A stretch of 64,000 nucleotides of DNA, from assembly GCA_028554755.1 (NCBI GenBank), contig JAPTOF010000014.1, positions 8,246,001 to 8,310,000 of the forward strand. The letters run 5' to 3'. The notes under the pieces are model-generated. The model made no database searches. It was given only the letters and a program-made list of their open reading frames with translations, and was not told where the DNA came from. Both the position numbers and the translations under genes were made by a program. This DNA is from Cordia subcordata. Taxonomy: Eukaryota > Streptophyta > Magnoliopsida > Boraginales > Cordiaceae. The stretch's first letter is position 1. Every line of letters begins with the position of its first letter. Shown piece after piece: positions 12,233-25,400 of the stretch.

Positions 12233-15200
12233 ATGGAGCAAAGTGAGGGAGGGGATTTCCCTCCAAAAAAGGCTCAATCAGAGGCGTCGACGGCGGCGGT
12301 GGATTTTCCGGCGAAGAAGCTGGCGAGGCAGCTGGACTTCACGGCGTACGGTGGTGGAGGAGCGTCGTCCACTGCTACTGCTGCTCCTCCGGCGGCTAAT
12401 GTGAATTTACCGGAGCATCCTCAGAAGGCTCAGCCTCTGGCGCCGCTACCGGCGCAGCAGACAGTGAAGCCGAGCCACCAGCCGCCACTGCTTTCGCATA
12501 TGTTAAGGCCGAGCCAGCCGCCACAAAGGCCACAGCATCAGCATCAGCATCAGCCCCAGCCACAGCATGTGATGATGATGCCGATGCAGCAACCTCAAGT
12601 GCCACCTAATCTTTCTTCTATTCGCCCTATGTGAGTCTCTGAATAATCTCTGTAAAGCTTCTGTTTTTCATGGTAAAACTTCTCCTATTTAAATTGTTTC
12701 TAATTTGCGCAAAAAATTCAATCTTGGGAGCTGAATTTCTAAATGAAGAATTGGTCATAGTTTGGGAGATTGAAAGCAAGAGCCTTGAAATCATAGCTGC
12801 AAAGAAAATATTGGAATTCGAATATTATACATTTCAACCCTAATTATATGCAACAAGTGCCGAAACTGGAGCATTATCAGAAACTCTTTGTTTTCTTTTC
12901 TAGGTTCCGGTCCTTTCTTGTTTGTTTGGGGGGGAAAAGGGGGGAGTTTGCAAAGGCGATGTTGGGATGGAAAGGATGAAAATACACGCAGTGTGTTGCC
13001 TATATAGGAACTAAGATCAACCACTTTGAATGGATAACGTTACATTTGGGCTAAAGTATTCTACCAGCATGTGGTGGACCAAGTTTTTTTATGTCGACCT
13101 ATGTGGTTCGTATGTTAAGAACAGTAAGCAAAGCAAGTGCCTTTGGCTTTAGGCTCAGCAGAGTAAAATGTTCAGTAGAAGTGCTTAACTCGGTGTCTTA
13201 ATAATACATAGCAAAGTTAATCAGAAAAGGGCTGCCGAAGGTTATGGTGATCTGATTGTGTATAAGCAGTATTTAGTCTGTCAATGAGGTAGTTTGTAGA
13301 TGTGGCTCCTATAAATTTGAGTGCTATGCATTATTATTTGCTTCTTGGGTTACCAGGCGCATTTAACAATAATAATGTGTTTGGTAGTTTTTTTATGATT
13401 GTGCAACTTTAAGTCATTGTTTGTGGTCCTTTTGGCAGATGAATTTTATCTACTTGGGCACATGGATTTCTCTCATCAATATATTACCTTGTCTCATATT
13501 TGGTTTTGTTTACTTAAACAGTATTGCAGTTTCTCAAGTTCAGCATATAGTATATACTTCTGTTGCCTGCATCTTTGTGTCTTATGTATTGTTAAGCTCT
13601 TTGTGAGAAAAAACTTTGCAACCTAATACCCTGATTTAATGAAACTGCACTGTGTAAATACTAAATGCTGCATATTGGACTTGTTGGATAAGTAGCTATT
13701 TCCTTTTTTCTGTCCATGTTTGCTTGTGAATGCCATGACGATTCCTTTCTGATTTCTGCCTTCTTTTTCCTTTTCCCATGTATGGAGTGACGGGCTTGAC
13801 TAACTTCGTGGTCCACTTTCTTCAGTTATAAAAGTTAAGCAATCTACATTTTGTTCTTTTTCCTTCTATGGTTGGAGAAGAAGAAAAGATCAATTTCCTG
13901 GACCATGGATGAAAATATTGATAATTAAAATATTGATCCTCTTGAACTGTCCATGAATGGATTGAGTCATGCTTTTTAATGTATTGAAGCATCTACATGG
14001 ATTCACCTTAAGAATCATATAGATGGTTCATATGATAATTTTTCACTTTGTTTCTTCAGGAAAACAGACTCCCCGAGAGCACGGCCCAGACAAAATGTTA
14101 CTGAAGTAAAAGAGGGTACCCCAAAGAAACAAAAGCAGTGTAATTGTAAACACTCAAAATGTTTGAAGTTGTAAGTACTTACTTTTTCATGCATTATTTA
14201 TGTCTCTAGAAATTGTATTAGTAGTATGTGTCCTGCTTTTCATAGTTGCAGTAAGTTTATGATAGTGGCTCTAATAATAATATCTGCTCCATCAACACAC
14301 TGGCCAAAGAGAGTGACTGGGAGGGAAAAAAGATGGGATATAGAGTGCAGGCTATTTGCTCAGCTAGTGAAATTTAGTGATTTCACAGGATAAGAATGGA
14401 GTGTTTAGTCTAAAAGGAATAGATTGTATAATGAGTCCAAAAACTACAGAAAATAGTCATGATCTGGGAAAGAATTGAAAAGACTTTCATTAGTAGGTCT
14501 TCAAAGTGTGTTATCTCTGACGTTGTACTGTGGAACTTATTTACCTTACTTTTGAGCATAGACAGCCCAAATATAGGTATGGTTCTAATATGTCGCTTCC
14601 ACAACGGAACTATCTAGCCCATTCTCTTTATAGATTTCTACTCATGATATGATGCATATTCCAATGCAGGTATTGTGAATGCTTTGCCTCTGGAACATAC
14701 TGTGATGGCTGCAATTGTGTGAATTGCCACAATAATGTTGAAAATGAACCTGCCAGGCGAGAAGCAGTGGACGCTACATTAGAGCGCAATCCAAATGCTT
14801 TTAGGCCAAAAATTGCAAGCAGTCCCCACGGAGCTCGGGATAGTAGGGTACTATTAAAGTTTAACTGGATTCTTTTGAGTGCATGTTCAATATTACACTT
14901 TCTGTGTGTTAATGTTGGGGATGTTATGACTGCTTGAATGTTGTTTATGTCAGCTATATGGGGTTTCTAGACTGCATGCCACTCTCTGGATATGTTGCTT
15001 ATTGTTAAAACTAAACTGCAGTGGTTGTGAGGTTAAGCAAATCCAAATTTATTGCTTTTCCTTTTCTTTCTTCCACTTCTTTCTTACATTATTACTCTGC
15101 TAACTTCAGGATCTTTTGTGTATTTACGGTGATCCAGGAAACCTTATTTCTCTTTTTGTTAAGGATATGAGTTTATCTAGCTGATGTAATGATTTTCCAC

Positions 15201-18200
15201 ATGAAATCACTTTTCTACTATATGGGTTTCACATGTCATTGTGACAATTATATCATGCAACAAACCTCATACTTTAGGCCCCACTAATATCTTACATGCA
15301 TCCAAAACTTTCTCCCTCATGCTTAGTCCACTTAAGGGATTTATGCTGTGTTTGGAATGAGCTTATTATAAGATGTTTTTCTTATTGATGTGAAAGAGAC
15401 AATTCTTTTTATTATACAACATATAAGACATATTATCACAAGCATTCTATGAAAACTCAAAACAAACCATACTTTTTATCTTAGAAGATATAAGCAATCC
15501 ATCCTTGTCTTATTTTTTACAACCATAAATAAGACATCTTATCACAAGCATCTTATAAAAACTCAAATTGAACCATAATTTTCTACAAAAAAAGCATCTT
15601 AAAGTAAGCCCATACTGAACAGAGCATTAGTCTGAAACAAAAAGAGTAATTCAAATCCTAGTGAAATCCTGACCATTTGATTATGTCACATCAGAAAGTC
15701 AATGCCTGTTGCGTCTGATTCGGATTGCTCAACTTTGTCGCGTAATTATTGAAGGGTTTCGAGCTCATTCTGAGCAACTCTGATGTTAGTTATTGAGTTA
15801 GCCGATTGCTGAAAGACTTTACATGCCCATTTAAACTACGGCAAACCAACCCACACAAACAAACCTTATACCACTGGGTGGACCCAGCTACATGAGTAAG
15901 ATGCATCACTCAGTCCTTTTTGCTGGTCACATTCTTTATTAGCTAGATAAATGCATGATGTTCTCTCTCTTTGTCCAACTCCTCCTATGTCTCCCCTATA
16001 TCAAATATGAAGACAAAAATCCCAGTTGATGCTAGTATTGACAATATAGCTACTCAGAATGGTTGGAATTTCACTCTCAGTTGCTAGCAAAGGAGATGCT
16101 TATGTCATAGAATGAAGCAACTAATAGTCTTCAAACCCTGCCCTTTATTTTCTTTGATGAAAATTTTGGCAAAAGGCTATACACCAACTTGGTGTTACCA
16201 TAGACTAACGAGTCTTTTTTCACATTATGTTGTTATAGTTCTTCGTCTTGTTCGTTTTGCTTTCAGGGCGGTTTTTGTAGTTTTTTTGATCAATTCTTCC
16301 TCCTTGAGTTGTGGTATCATTGTTTATCTAATTATGTCTGCGTGGTATTGTTATCATTGCTTTTGGTGTTATTACATTCCCAGATAAAATGAACTAGTGC
16401 TTTCTTTGCCAATGTAATTGCCTGAAATCTTCCTTGGTCTACCTAGAAAGCATCCTTTTGACTTTACCTTTGTATAACATCTCAAAAAAGGTTTTGAAAC
16501 TAATGCAGGAAGAAACTGGGGAAGGTTTAGTCATAGGGAAGCATAACAAAGGATGCCACTGCAAGAAATCAGGATGCCTTAAGAAGTACTGTGAGTGCTT
16601 TCAGGCCAACATTCTCTGCTCTGAAAATTGCAAATGCATGGACTGCAAAAATTTTGAAGGAAGTGAAGAAAGGCAGGCTCTCTTCCATGGAGATCATGCG
16701 AACAACATGACATATATTCAGCAGGCAGCAAATGCTGCCATTACAGGTGCCATTGGGTCCTCTGGTTATGGATCTCCTCCAGTGAACAGAAAACGGAAAG
16801 GTCAGGAGCTCTTCTTTGGGCCGACAACAAAAGAGCCTAACCACCGGCTTGGGCAGTACCAGCAGGTAATTATTGCCATGGTCTTGAGTTATATATTACC
16901 CTGTTACTGACACCAATCTGATGTTTCATTCTGATTTTAGACTGTCTTCTGCTGAAGTTTGTATATTAGGTAGAAAAATATATTGCAGATAGTTGAATCA
17001 GCTCTAGTTTGGCTGGGCTACAAAGAATTGCTTTTAATGGTAGGAGTTCAATTTCTACCTCAAAAAGATATCTCTTCCAAGGCAAAATCCCCATTACCCC
17101 ATATCACTGTATCATTTGCTAGTACGATTTTGATATTGTCGTGAGTAAGGTCAAACAATAAGCTTCATCTATCATCTAAATGAAATATACATCAAGGTCC
17201 AAGGAAACTGGACTTTCTGAGTTCTACTCTTACGTACCTGTTCAGGTCGAAATGGTATTCATATATATAGTATATAGAGGGGAGAACATAAAAGTAGAAT
17301 GGAAATTTAAAAGAAAAAAAAAAAAGCAAACAAAATGATGTTGCTTTAACAGAATTCATTCTCATGACTGGCCATCATACCACTCTCTCTCTGCCTCTCT
17401 ATCTCTCCCTACCCACCCGGATGCAGGGGCACTCACCTCCCACCACTGTGGATTATTTTTATTGGAACCAACCAGCTTTGACCATTTTGTAGGTACGTCA
17501 ACCCAATCTTCAGCATCAGCCATATACCAGCAGCATCTGATTAGTTACTCACAAAGATATGGATTAACACAATCACACAACTCTAAGGGACATTTGCTCC
17601 CTGCCTCCAACCCCTTACCACTATGCCAATTTGTGCCCAAATCTGAAATTACTTCGTTAACTTGTATCCTGATGCATGTTTCTATATCCAACATCACAAT
17701 GGAAGAACATGATCAGCTTTCCACTGTTGTCGAGGAAAACCGAACTGCAGAACTAATTTTTATAGTTCATTCAACCGATGACCTTTCCATCCACTGAAAG
17801 ACAAGAAAACTTGGTTCAAACAAGAGAAAATGCATTACCATGAGGTTTTTCAGAATAATATAAGATATGGGTTTAGATGATGCTGAGGATAGATTAGTCA
17901 TATGTCCCATAAGGATGGAAAAGTTAGTGCCATGATTTTTCTTGTTTAAGGAGGAAGGCATAGTGGTTTTGAAAATCCGTGCCTGTGGAAAAGGAAAAGA
18001 GGTGCTACAGGTGTGAGGCCAGGGTGAGGTAGTGATTGATAGGAGTTATGAGTTGGTCCGATGAGGGGAAGGGCTGTTATGAAACAGTCCCAATAATGAG
18101 TTCTTATGCAGTTAGATTTCAGTGGATGTTCGAAAGAATTATTATTCTGCAGTTTTAATGATATTTTTGGAAGATGTGATCATGAAAGAGTCCCATAGCA

Positions 18201-20204
18201 GAAGCTTGTTCAGCATCAACTTAGCTAACTTTTAAAGTAGGGCATTTAAGATTATTTGTGAAATGTAATGAACCTCAAGGAGTTCACTGTAATTTCTCAT
18301 CAACTATATGTTGTAAAATCTAGCATGAATTTTCACACGGATTTGGTGTTTATTTATAGTATTTAAACAACATTTCTGTGCACCTACAGCCAAACCATAC
18401 CAAGGCTTCTGTCCCGTCCTCTTCATTTTCATCGGCTCCTGGTGGTCGGATTAGTAATGCTACGGCTTTGGGACCTTCAAAATTTACTTACAGGTATACA
18501 CAATGGTTTTCCAGAATATTATACCAGGAAATTTGTTGGTGAAACTAAATACTTCTATTCTCATAGGTCTCTGTTAGCGGATATCATCCAACCACAAGAC
18601 TTGAAAGAACTTTGCTCGGTTTTGGCTGTGTACTCAGCAGAAGCTGCCAAGATGCTTGCAGGTATGTACAATGTGTAAAGATGAGTTCTTTATATGATCT
18701 TATTGCATAATGTGTTTATTCTCATTGCTGTATATAATTTCAATCTAAGAATCTGCATGTACAAGGTTCCTGTATGAGCTGCTTTGTCTCTCACATTTCA
18801 AATTCCTGAATCTAGCAACAAGAATGATGATTCCTTTCTGGTAAAATTAGTTGTCTACTTTTAAACCTACAGACGAGAAAAATGCAAAAGAAAAGCAGGC
18901 AGAAAATCGGAATGAAGGCTCCCTTGCTTCATCAACACAAGAACGGCTGCAAGGCCAGAAAGATGCTGATGTAGAGAAAGCTGTGAGTGATGATTGTTCA
19001 AGTGCAAACCAACCCGACAAAATCAGCCCTGAGGAATCCACTTCAGATGGGGCTGATCTGTCAAAAAGAAGACCAATGTCCCCTGGAACATTGGCACTGA
19101 TGTGTGACGAACAAGACACAATGTTTAGTCCTGCTGCTGCTGCTCCTAATGGACTGATGGCTCATGGCTGTGATGTAGCATCCCAGATGGTTCCGGGACA
19201 AGGTCTGACAGAAACCTACGCAGAGCAAGAGAGAATGGTTCTGACAAAGTTTCGTGATTGTCTTAACAAGCTCATCACTTTAGGAGAAATAAAAGGCAAG
19301 TTTCTATTTCTACCTTGTTTTCAGATAATGCAAGTTTTGTCAGGAATAATGAACACACATATAAGGTCTAAGATCTGAAGGGATTGTCATAAACCCAATT
19401 TTATGGATGAGGTCTGGCTTATATAAGAAATAGAAACCCCTACTGGATAGACCTTTGAGTTTGAAGACTTCTCCTTAAAATCAGTGACTTTATATCGTTG
19501 ATGCAAACAGACAGAGGAACAACATTGAGACTTATATGTGGAGATAAGGTTGTGAGAAGTTACTTATTCAAACTCTACTCTTCTTTTCTCCTTTCACCTG
19601 TGAGGAGTAAAAGAGAAGATCAAAAGATCTGTTTTAGCACTAGGCTGAAGCTATAGCAGACAGGATACTGCTTTCTGAATATGTGCATACAATAGGATAA
19701 TTTGTGTTCATTTAGAACATTTGCAGTATCCACATACACTCTCATTCTTTATCCATTTTGTAAGTCTTTATGATTGTCTCAAAGTACCATGCGAGGCCTC
19801 TAGACGCTTAGCTGACATTGCATTTTTGTTTTGCCTGTAGATTTTGATTTTGACAACCAAATGATAAAGCATTTCTGGTTTACTTGATTATTTTGTTCAA
19901 GAATTTACTGATCCCAGCCTTGTCCCATGTTACAGAGACGAAGTATTCCTCACTAGCCCGGACTGGATCAGGTAATCAAGAAGACTTAGCTAGCAATGGC
20001 ACTGCAAGTGCCAGACCGTTAACAAGGTATCAACCAGAACCTTTTAGCAATGGTGGTATTGCTAAATTTTCTCCTCAACCTCTACCCAGGATTTCTCAGA
20101 TACTTACTCCAGCAGATTCTGCTGCTAATAACGATTCAAATTCTAAAATAACAGCCCCGCCGGAAAATGGAGAAATAAAACCAAAAACTGAAAAGGAAGT
20201 GTAA
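12233..20204 (+). CDS. TCX5: Tesmin/TSO1-like CXC domain protein, TCX5/TCX6 type (8 coding exons)
   Basis: Exons: 12233-12630, 14060-14170, 14670-14847, 16509-16865, 18390-18493, 18567-18661, 18873-19295 and 19936-20204; 644 residues, all phases consistent. Two cysteine-rich CXC domains lie at about residues 160-189 and 245-275, each with nine cysteines (160,162,167,172,174,181,184,186,189 and 245,247,252,257,259,266,270,272,275). They are joined by the conserved [10 protein letters not shown] linker at 209-218. The N-terminus is Pro/Gln/His-rich and carries the short LARQLDFT motif. A conserved [10 protein letters not shown] block sits at 383-392, and the C-terminal half is Ser/Glu-rich. CXC domains bind DNA. 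Arabidopsis TCX5/TCX6 act in the nucleus as DREAM-complex repressors of cell-cycle and DNA-methylation genes, so the same role is inferred here. Intron 7 is GC-AG: its donor at 19296 reads AAAAG/GCAAGT and is needed to keep the frame. The symbol rests on family resemblance. Confidence 0.92.
15344..15626. mobile_element. Tourist-like (PIF/Harbinger) MITE in TCX5 intron 3
   Basis: 283 bp with terminal inverted repeats of about 31 bp: the left end TGCTGTGTTTGGAATGAGCT matches the reverse complement of the right end, which reads TGCTCTGTTCAGTATGGGCT. It is flanked by TTA on both sides (15341-15343 and 15627-15629), the 3-bp duplication typical of PIF/Harbinger elements. There is no coding capacity. 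The interior matches the element near 2943-3212. Confidence 0.8.
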
Positions 20205-22403
20205 AAAGATTTAGGACCTAGTGATTCTCCCCCCACAGTATGCTGCTGCCATCTCCGTAATATTAGGCCACTGTGAATATGGCTTTTCTTGGGTGAAGCA
20301 GCGATAACATCTAGCCGCATTTTTAAGTGATCATTGTCTACTATATTTTCTTCATTGCTGATTCGCATACATTTCTTAGTTATTGATCTACACAAATTTT
20401 ATCAGTGTCCCTCTGATCACATTGAGACAATGTCTGGGAAATGCAGGCCATGTACATTTGTAGGCAATTGATGGTAACCGTTATAACTCTTTTTTTGTCT
20501 TTTTTTTTTTCCCTTTTTCTTGAGGAAAAATGTAGAGGACCAACAATTTCATTGTAGTTAATATAGTAATGATTTTCAACATTTAAGGCCTTTAGTAGTA
20601 GTGTTGATTAATGACGTTTTACTATTTTTCATCAACCATTCTTCTTTCGTTTTGAAATCGATATTCTTCCGACTTATTAAATTGAAATAAATGCTTTGGA
20701 AACCAAAATTCTTTAAGTGCTTACTGATTATCGGCTGTCCATGATCATACGAAGGATTTTTCTTTTTTTTTTTTTTTCCTGCTCAGCTTGGTTGGCTGTG
20801 TGCATCTAATAATTGCGTTACTCATTCTTGTCAAGAGCAACTTGTTTTATAAATTCAATGCACGCAATATCTCGCCTGAATGTTTTATTGAACTCAGATA
20901 TTTTTCATTTTTTTTCTGTCTTATTGCATAAAACTTTCATGTTGTGCTAAAAGTGGTGTGGGTATTGACAACATTATTGCTGTGAACACTACTTGTTCAT
21001 AATGCCATCACTTTTCTTTTTTCGGTTTAGACTCATCTTGAATTATCAAGCCCATTGGTGAAGACTTATTAGTAAATTGTAGTTGAAATTCCTCACATGC
21101 AATTTAGCATACTAGGAGGATAGCGAATAAAGTAGTCAATTTGGTGGCGAAACACTTTTTTTAGTGGCAAGTTAGTCATTGATTGCATATCTAATATACC
21201 CAAATCATTACAAAAAATTCTTATAAATGATTTGTACCCCATTGGTGTGGGCTAAATTTTGTGTTCTTGAGTATTCATTAATTTGAAAGGTTTTTTTCGT
21301 TAAAAAAAAAAAACCCTAATTACTTTAATATCAGGATGCAAACCTTTTTGAGATTAAGAAATAGTTCAAGTAGTTAAAATTATTTCTTCTAAAAATAAAA
21401 TTCTGGGTTTAGATCTTATGGTGGTAGGGGTTGAAATATTTCTTTTTAAAAAAAAGATATAAATTTTATTTTCAATCTAAATGACACGTAGATGTGCAAG
21501 AGAAGAATAGGTGACTATGGAAATATGAATATACAACTAACACTCGGAAAGAATAATACTCTTGATTGAAAGGAGAATACAGTCGGATGAAGAAAGTTGA
21601 GAACAGTTTTGTTTGTTTTTCGACCTTCGTGGACGTTGCAGTTTATGTATGCCTTGTCCAACTTTATTTATAGAGAGAAAAAAAGAAAACTAGAATTTGT
21701 TTTGATGATACTTTTTACATATTGTAGATCTTTATGATAGCTCCATGACCTTTTACAAATCGCATATCTTTATCTTCCGATTCCATTGGTAACCCCAATA
21801 TGTAATAAAAGTAGAAGAATACGATGTTTATTACCTAATTATCTCTTTATTTTCCCGAACATTTTGTATACCCAAAGGCTAGAAAGTTATAGATCCATGA
21901 CCTACAGGCATGACCTTGAAGATGAAGATGCGGAAGCGGGTGCACTCTGCAGCAAAAAGAATATCCACACGTCAGGGCATGACATATGCCAGAAAACAAA
22001 CGCAGTTTCACGCGCACTCACACACACGGGCACAATAAACCGAATGCAGGTGACACAGGTGCCACCCAATGCTAGCAGCATCAGTTTAAACTTGGCATTT
22101 TGAGTGAACAGAAACCCAGTCAACTTATGTCATTAGCAAAGGCTTAAATGGCAGGGTCCTACTTTTATTCTTAAACTAAAGCATCACATTTTATTAGTCA
22201 ATGTTATGCTCTTGGTTTGCTGTGGAATTTGTTCAACTGAAGTAAGGGCAAATGTACTACTACCAAATTAGGACATTTGCCATGCACGCCTTCCTGGCTG
22301 AAATGATATGTGGGTGCTTATAAGCTTTTTTTGATCAACTTATAAGCTAAAACAAACAAGCAATTGTGTGCAAACTTTAGTGTTCTCAGTTAATTTTGGA
22401 GGT
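20205..22403. other. TCX5 3' UTR and convergent intergenic DNA
   Basis: The 3' UTR of the CXC gene probably runs to about 20560. The rest is AT-rich. The 21480-22100 part is less AT-rich but shows no exon with a recognisable product. Genes 2 and 3 converge here, since AIM1 ends at 22404 on the other strand. Confidence 0.45.
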
Positions 22404-25400
22404 CTACATACGTGAACTTCTCTTGAATGATGAAATCAACAAGAATAGTAACTAAAGAAAAGCTCGTTCTTCTCCACTCCCGATCAGCAGGAGGCACATG
22501 CGACAAGGTATTGTGCGAATGACATGATATGCGTGAATTCCAGCCTTATGAGCAATGAGAAAATGAAATCAATACAGAGACACATAAAGCTGTAATGCAA
22601 AGATAGAATACATACCAATGGAATTCCTGTAGTTGCTTGTTCTTCGAGAAACCTTGACGGTTTATAAAAGTTGCCATATGTTTCTGACCACTTCTTGAGA
22701 CTCTTGTATATATGGCCAGCGCCAAGTGTGTCCGCCCAAAAAACCATACCACCACTGCCAAAAAGAAGTAACTTTTTTCAACCCTGTTTTTAAGCAAGCA
22801 TATCCTTTTATACTAAAAGGTAAAGTTTAATATAACACTCACAGAACAGGGATAAGATGATGGTTAAAACAGCACTAGGTTGGGGACCTAATTCACTTGG
22901 ATGTCCCATGAAATGGCCTCAAATCATTGGAGTGAGCAAAAATTGTTGAAAATTTAAGGGCCCCTTCAGAATTGTTTTCAGAAACAGTTGTTTTGTTATT
23001 GTTTCTAAAAACAGAAACAGAAACAGATTGGGCTTACCTGAGCTTGTGATTCTGGCAAACACAGGAAATAGCTCAAAACTTTAGACTTTCTAACTTCAGA
23101 CTCTGCACATAATGTATTCAGGACCTCTTATGGCCCACTAAACTATGGATAACGAAAGTATTGTACTATATCAACAGCTCATACTCATATGCCTAGGATG
23201 TGAGGCAGCAAAGGCAATGAGAATTCTCTTGAAAGAGCACCGTTGGAGGATATTCCTGGCTGGCTTGATGTGTGAGAACTAGCATTGATGGTAATATGGT
23301 ATATAGAATAAAAACATTGAGGCCAAGGACTTTACTACTTCATACTACATTTTATTCTCTTCTCTTTTGACATGTGATAAAGCACTTGACGTATACACAC
23401 ATACATATATTCTAATGATTTACTTTTTATTTGCTTTCTTGCTTTTGCTCCTAATTTCCTAGAGCCCTAGTACGAGATGACGTACACTGGACAAATGAAT
23501 GAATAATGAGGATAAGCCAGAAAGCTATCTCCCAAAACTATTCTCACAAAAGATGGTAAAATATGAGTTACAAATTTAGGTCCATACCTCCAACTAGATA
23601 ACAATATGACCCCACAATAATTGACATTTAAGCATCTTAAACAAGTCCAAGATAAAAGTACTAAGTATGACAAACACAGAAAAGGATCATTATTTTGTGA
23701 TATGTATTGACTACCTTAAAATACTGTGTAATTGAATGTCCACATGTTAGTAGTACTTGCAAATATAAAAGTGTGAATATGATATTTATTGTCTCATGTC
23801 ATGAATCTTCAAGATATCAACTTGAATTGTACTTTTTTGAAACTATCCTGAAGCGGAGTCCAACAAAAAAACTCCTACATCTAATATGATTGACAATGGG
23901 TAGAGGGGAGTAACGTGCAATGATTGCTATGCGAAGTAATAATGTGCATTCTCTTGATTAACAGATAATCATAAGTTACTCTCATGGGCCAACTTTCCTA
24001 GTCTCTGGAGCTCTAACATAGGCTTAAATATTTATAACCTAAAAGTTTTAGTACATAGGTGAGATTTAAGGCATAAAATCCATTTGTGCCAAGCCACTTA
24101 TGCAAACTGGGAACATTTATCTCGACCCTTTTGTGTCCGTCCCAAGCAAGGACTAAGAATCATTCCCCAGGCTCCAGCCTACATATATTCACAGCCTCTA
24201 CCCCAATATACCATATATATGGGGCAGGTGTAGGCGAGGTACCCCAAAATTATCCCCATTACTATCCTTACACTGGAGGCAATATTTCACTAGTTGTCTC
24301 CAAAATATATCTACTTTTACAGGTTCTACTATCTTTCTAGGTATCTTATCAAACCAAAAACGTAAGAAAACATGCAACAAAGTCGTACTGCTCTTCATTC
24401 CTACCTACACCTGTGTTTAAGAGAAGATGCTTTATAAGAAGAGATGACAGACATGCACGCACACACACACATGAATGTACTAGCATTTATGCATGTGCTA
24501 CACAGGTACTATCCTATTTTTTATTATCAATTGCAAATTTTGTAATGCTTCATTAGTGATAAAATAGACAGCAACGATGATCGATAATATTTATCAACTG
24601 AGTTTTATTGATAAATTATAGAAGTTAAAAAGAAGATAACTTACCTCAAAATTTGAGAAGTTGCATTTCCAGAACGATGAATTCTCCTTCTACCTCTAGC
24701 TTGATTTCTTATCTATTTTTTTCCCTTTAACCATTCTAATGGCCATGTTCATGTATTTTTTCAATCACTATAATGGTCATATTCATGAATAATAAATACG
24801 TAGTACCTACCCTTAAATTGAACATGACCAAATACATTCTACAATACCATTCAATTAAAGTCAACAAAATTTACATTGTATATTATATTAGTCCAATGCA
24901 TTGTATCACATTAAAGAATTAATAATATTTAAAGAAATTAATATATTTTTACTGGCATATCAAGCTTTCTCGGAGAGCTAATGTGTCAAACTCTAGCATC
25001 ACTATGATATATAAATATATAGATAGATAAATACTAGCAATGTTGCCTGTGCTACTTACAATTAATTCTTTTTACATATATTTCAATACTTGTTATACTC
25101 AAATTTTAGTTCATGTATCATCGTCAATATATATTGTAAAGTAATGGTTATGCTTTCTTATCAATCCATCAATTCCCTCCCCCTCCCCCACCCCCACCCA
25201 AGAAGGACTTTGAGTCCATCTCTTCTATTAGCAAAAATATTTTCTTATCATATTCTTTTCAAAATTTTTCTATAAATTTCTCATAAAGAAATAATTAGTG
25301 TTGAGAATTACCAATGGTTAAATTTTGCAAAATATATTTATATTTTATCTTATATTTATGATAAGGTAGAGGTCCTAATTCTATCAATTATCTCCAATAA

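Noticed and set aside
12396..12605. Ala/Ser-rich minus-strand frame
   Set aside because: Mirror of the Pro/Gln/His-rich exon 1 of the TCX5-type gene.
16112..16387. 91-codon frame in TCX5 intron 3
   Set aside because: Hydrophobic intronic frame with no domain; exon 4 starts at 16509 in the right phase.
22452..22545. Alternative AIM1 last exon from an acceptor near 22545 ending in RAFL
   Set aside because: It gives a 30-residue tail unlike the family and without a peroxisome signal; the acceptor at 22452 is stronger and gives SRM.
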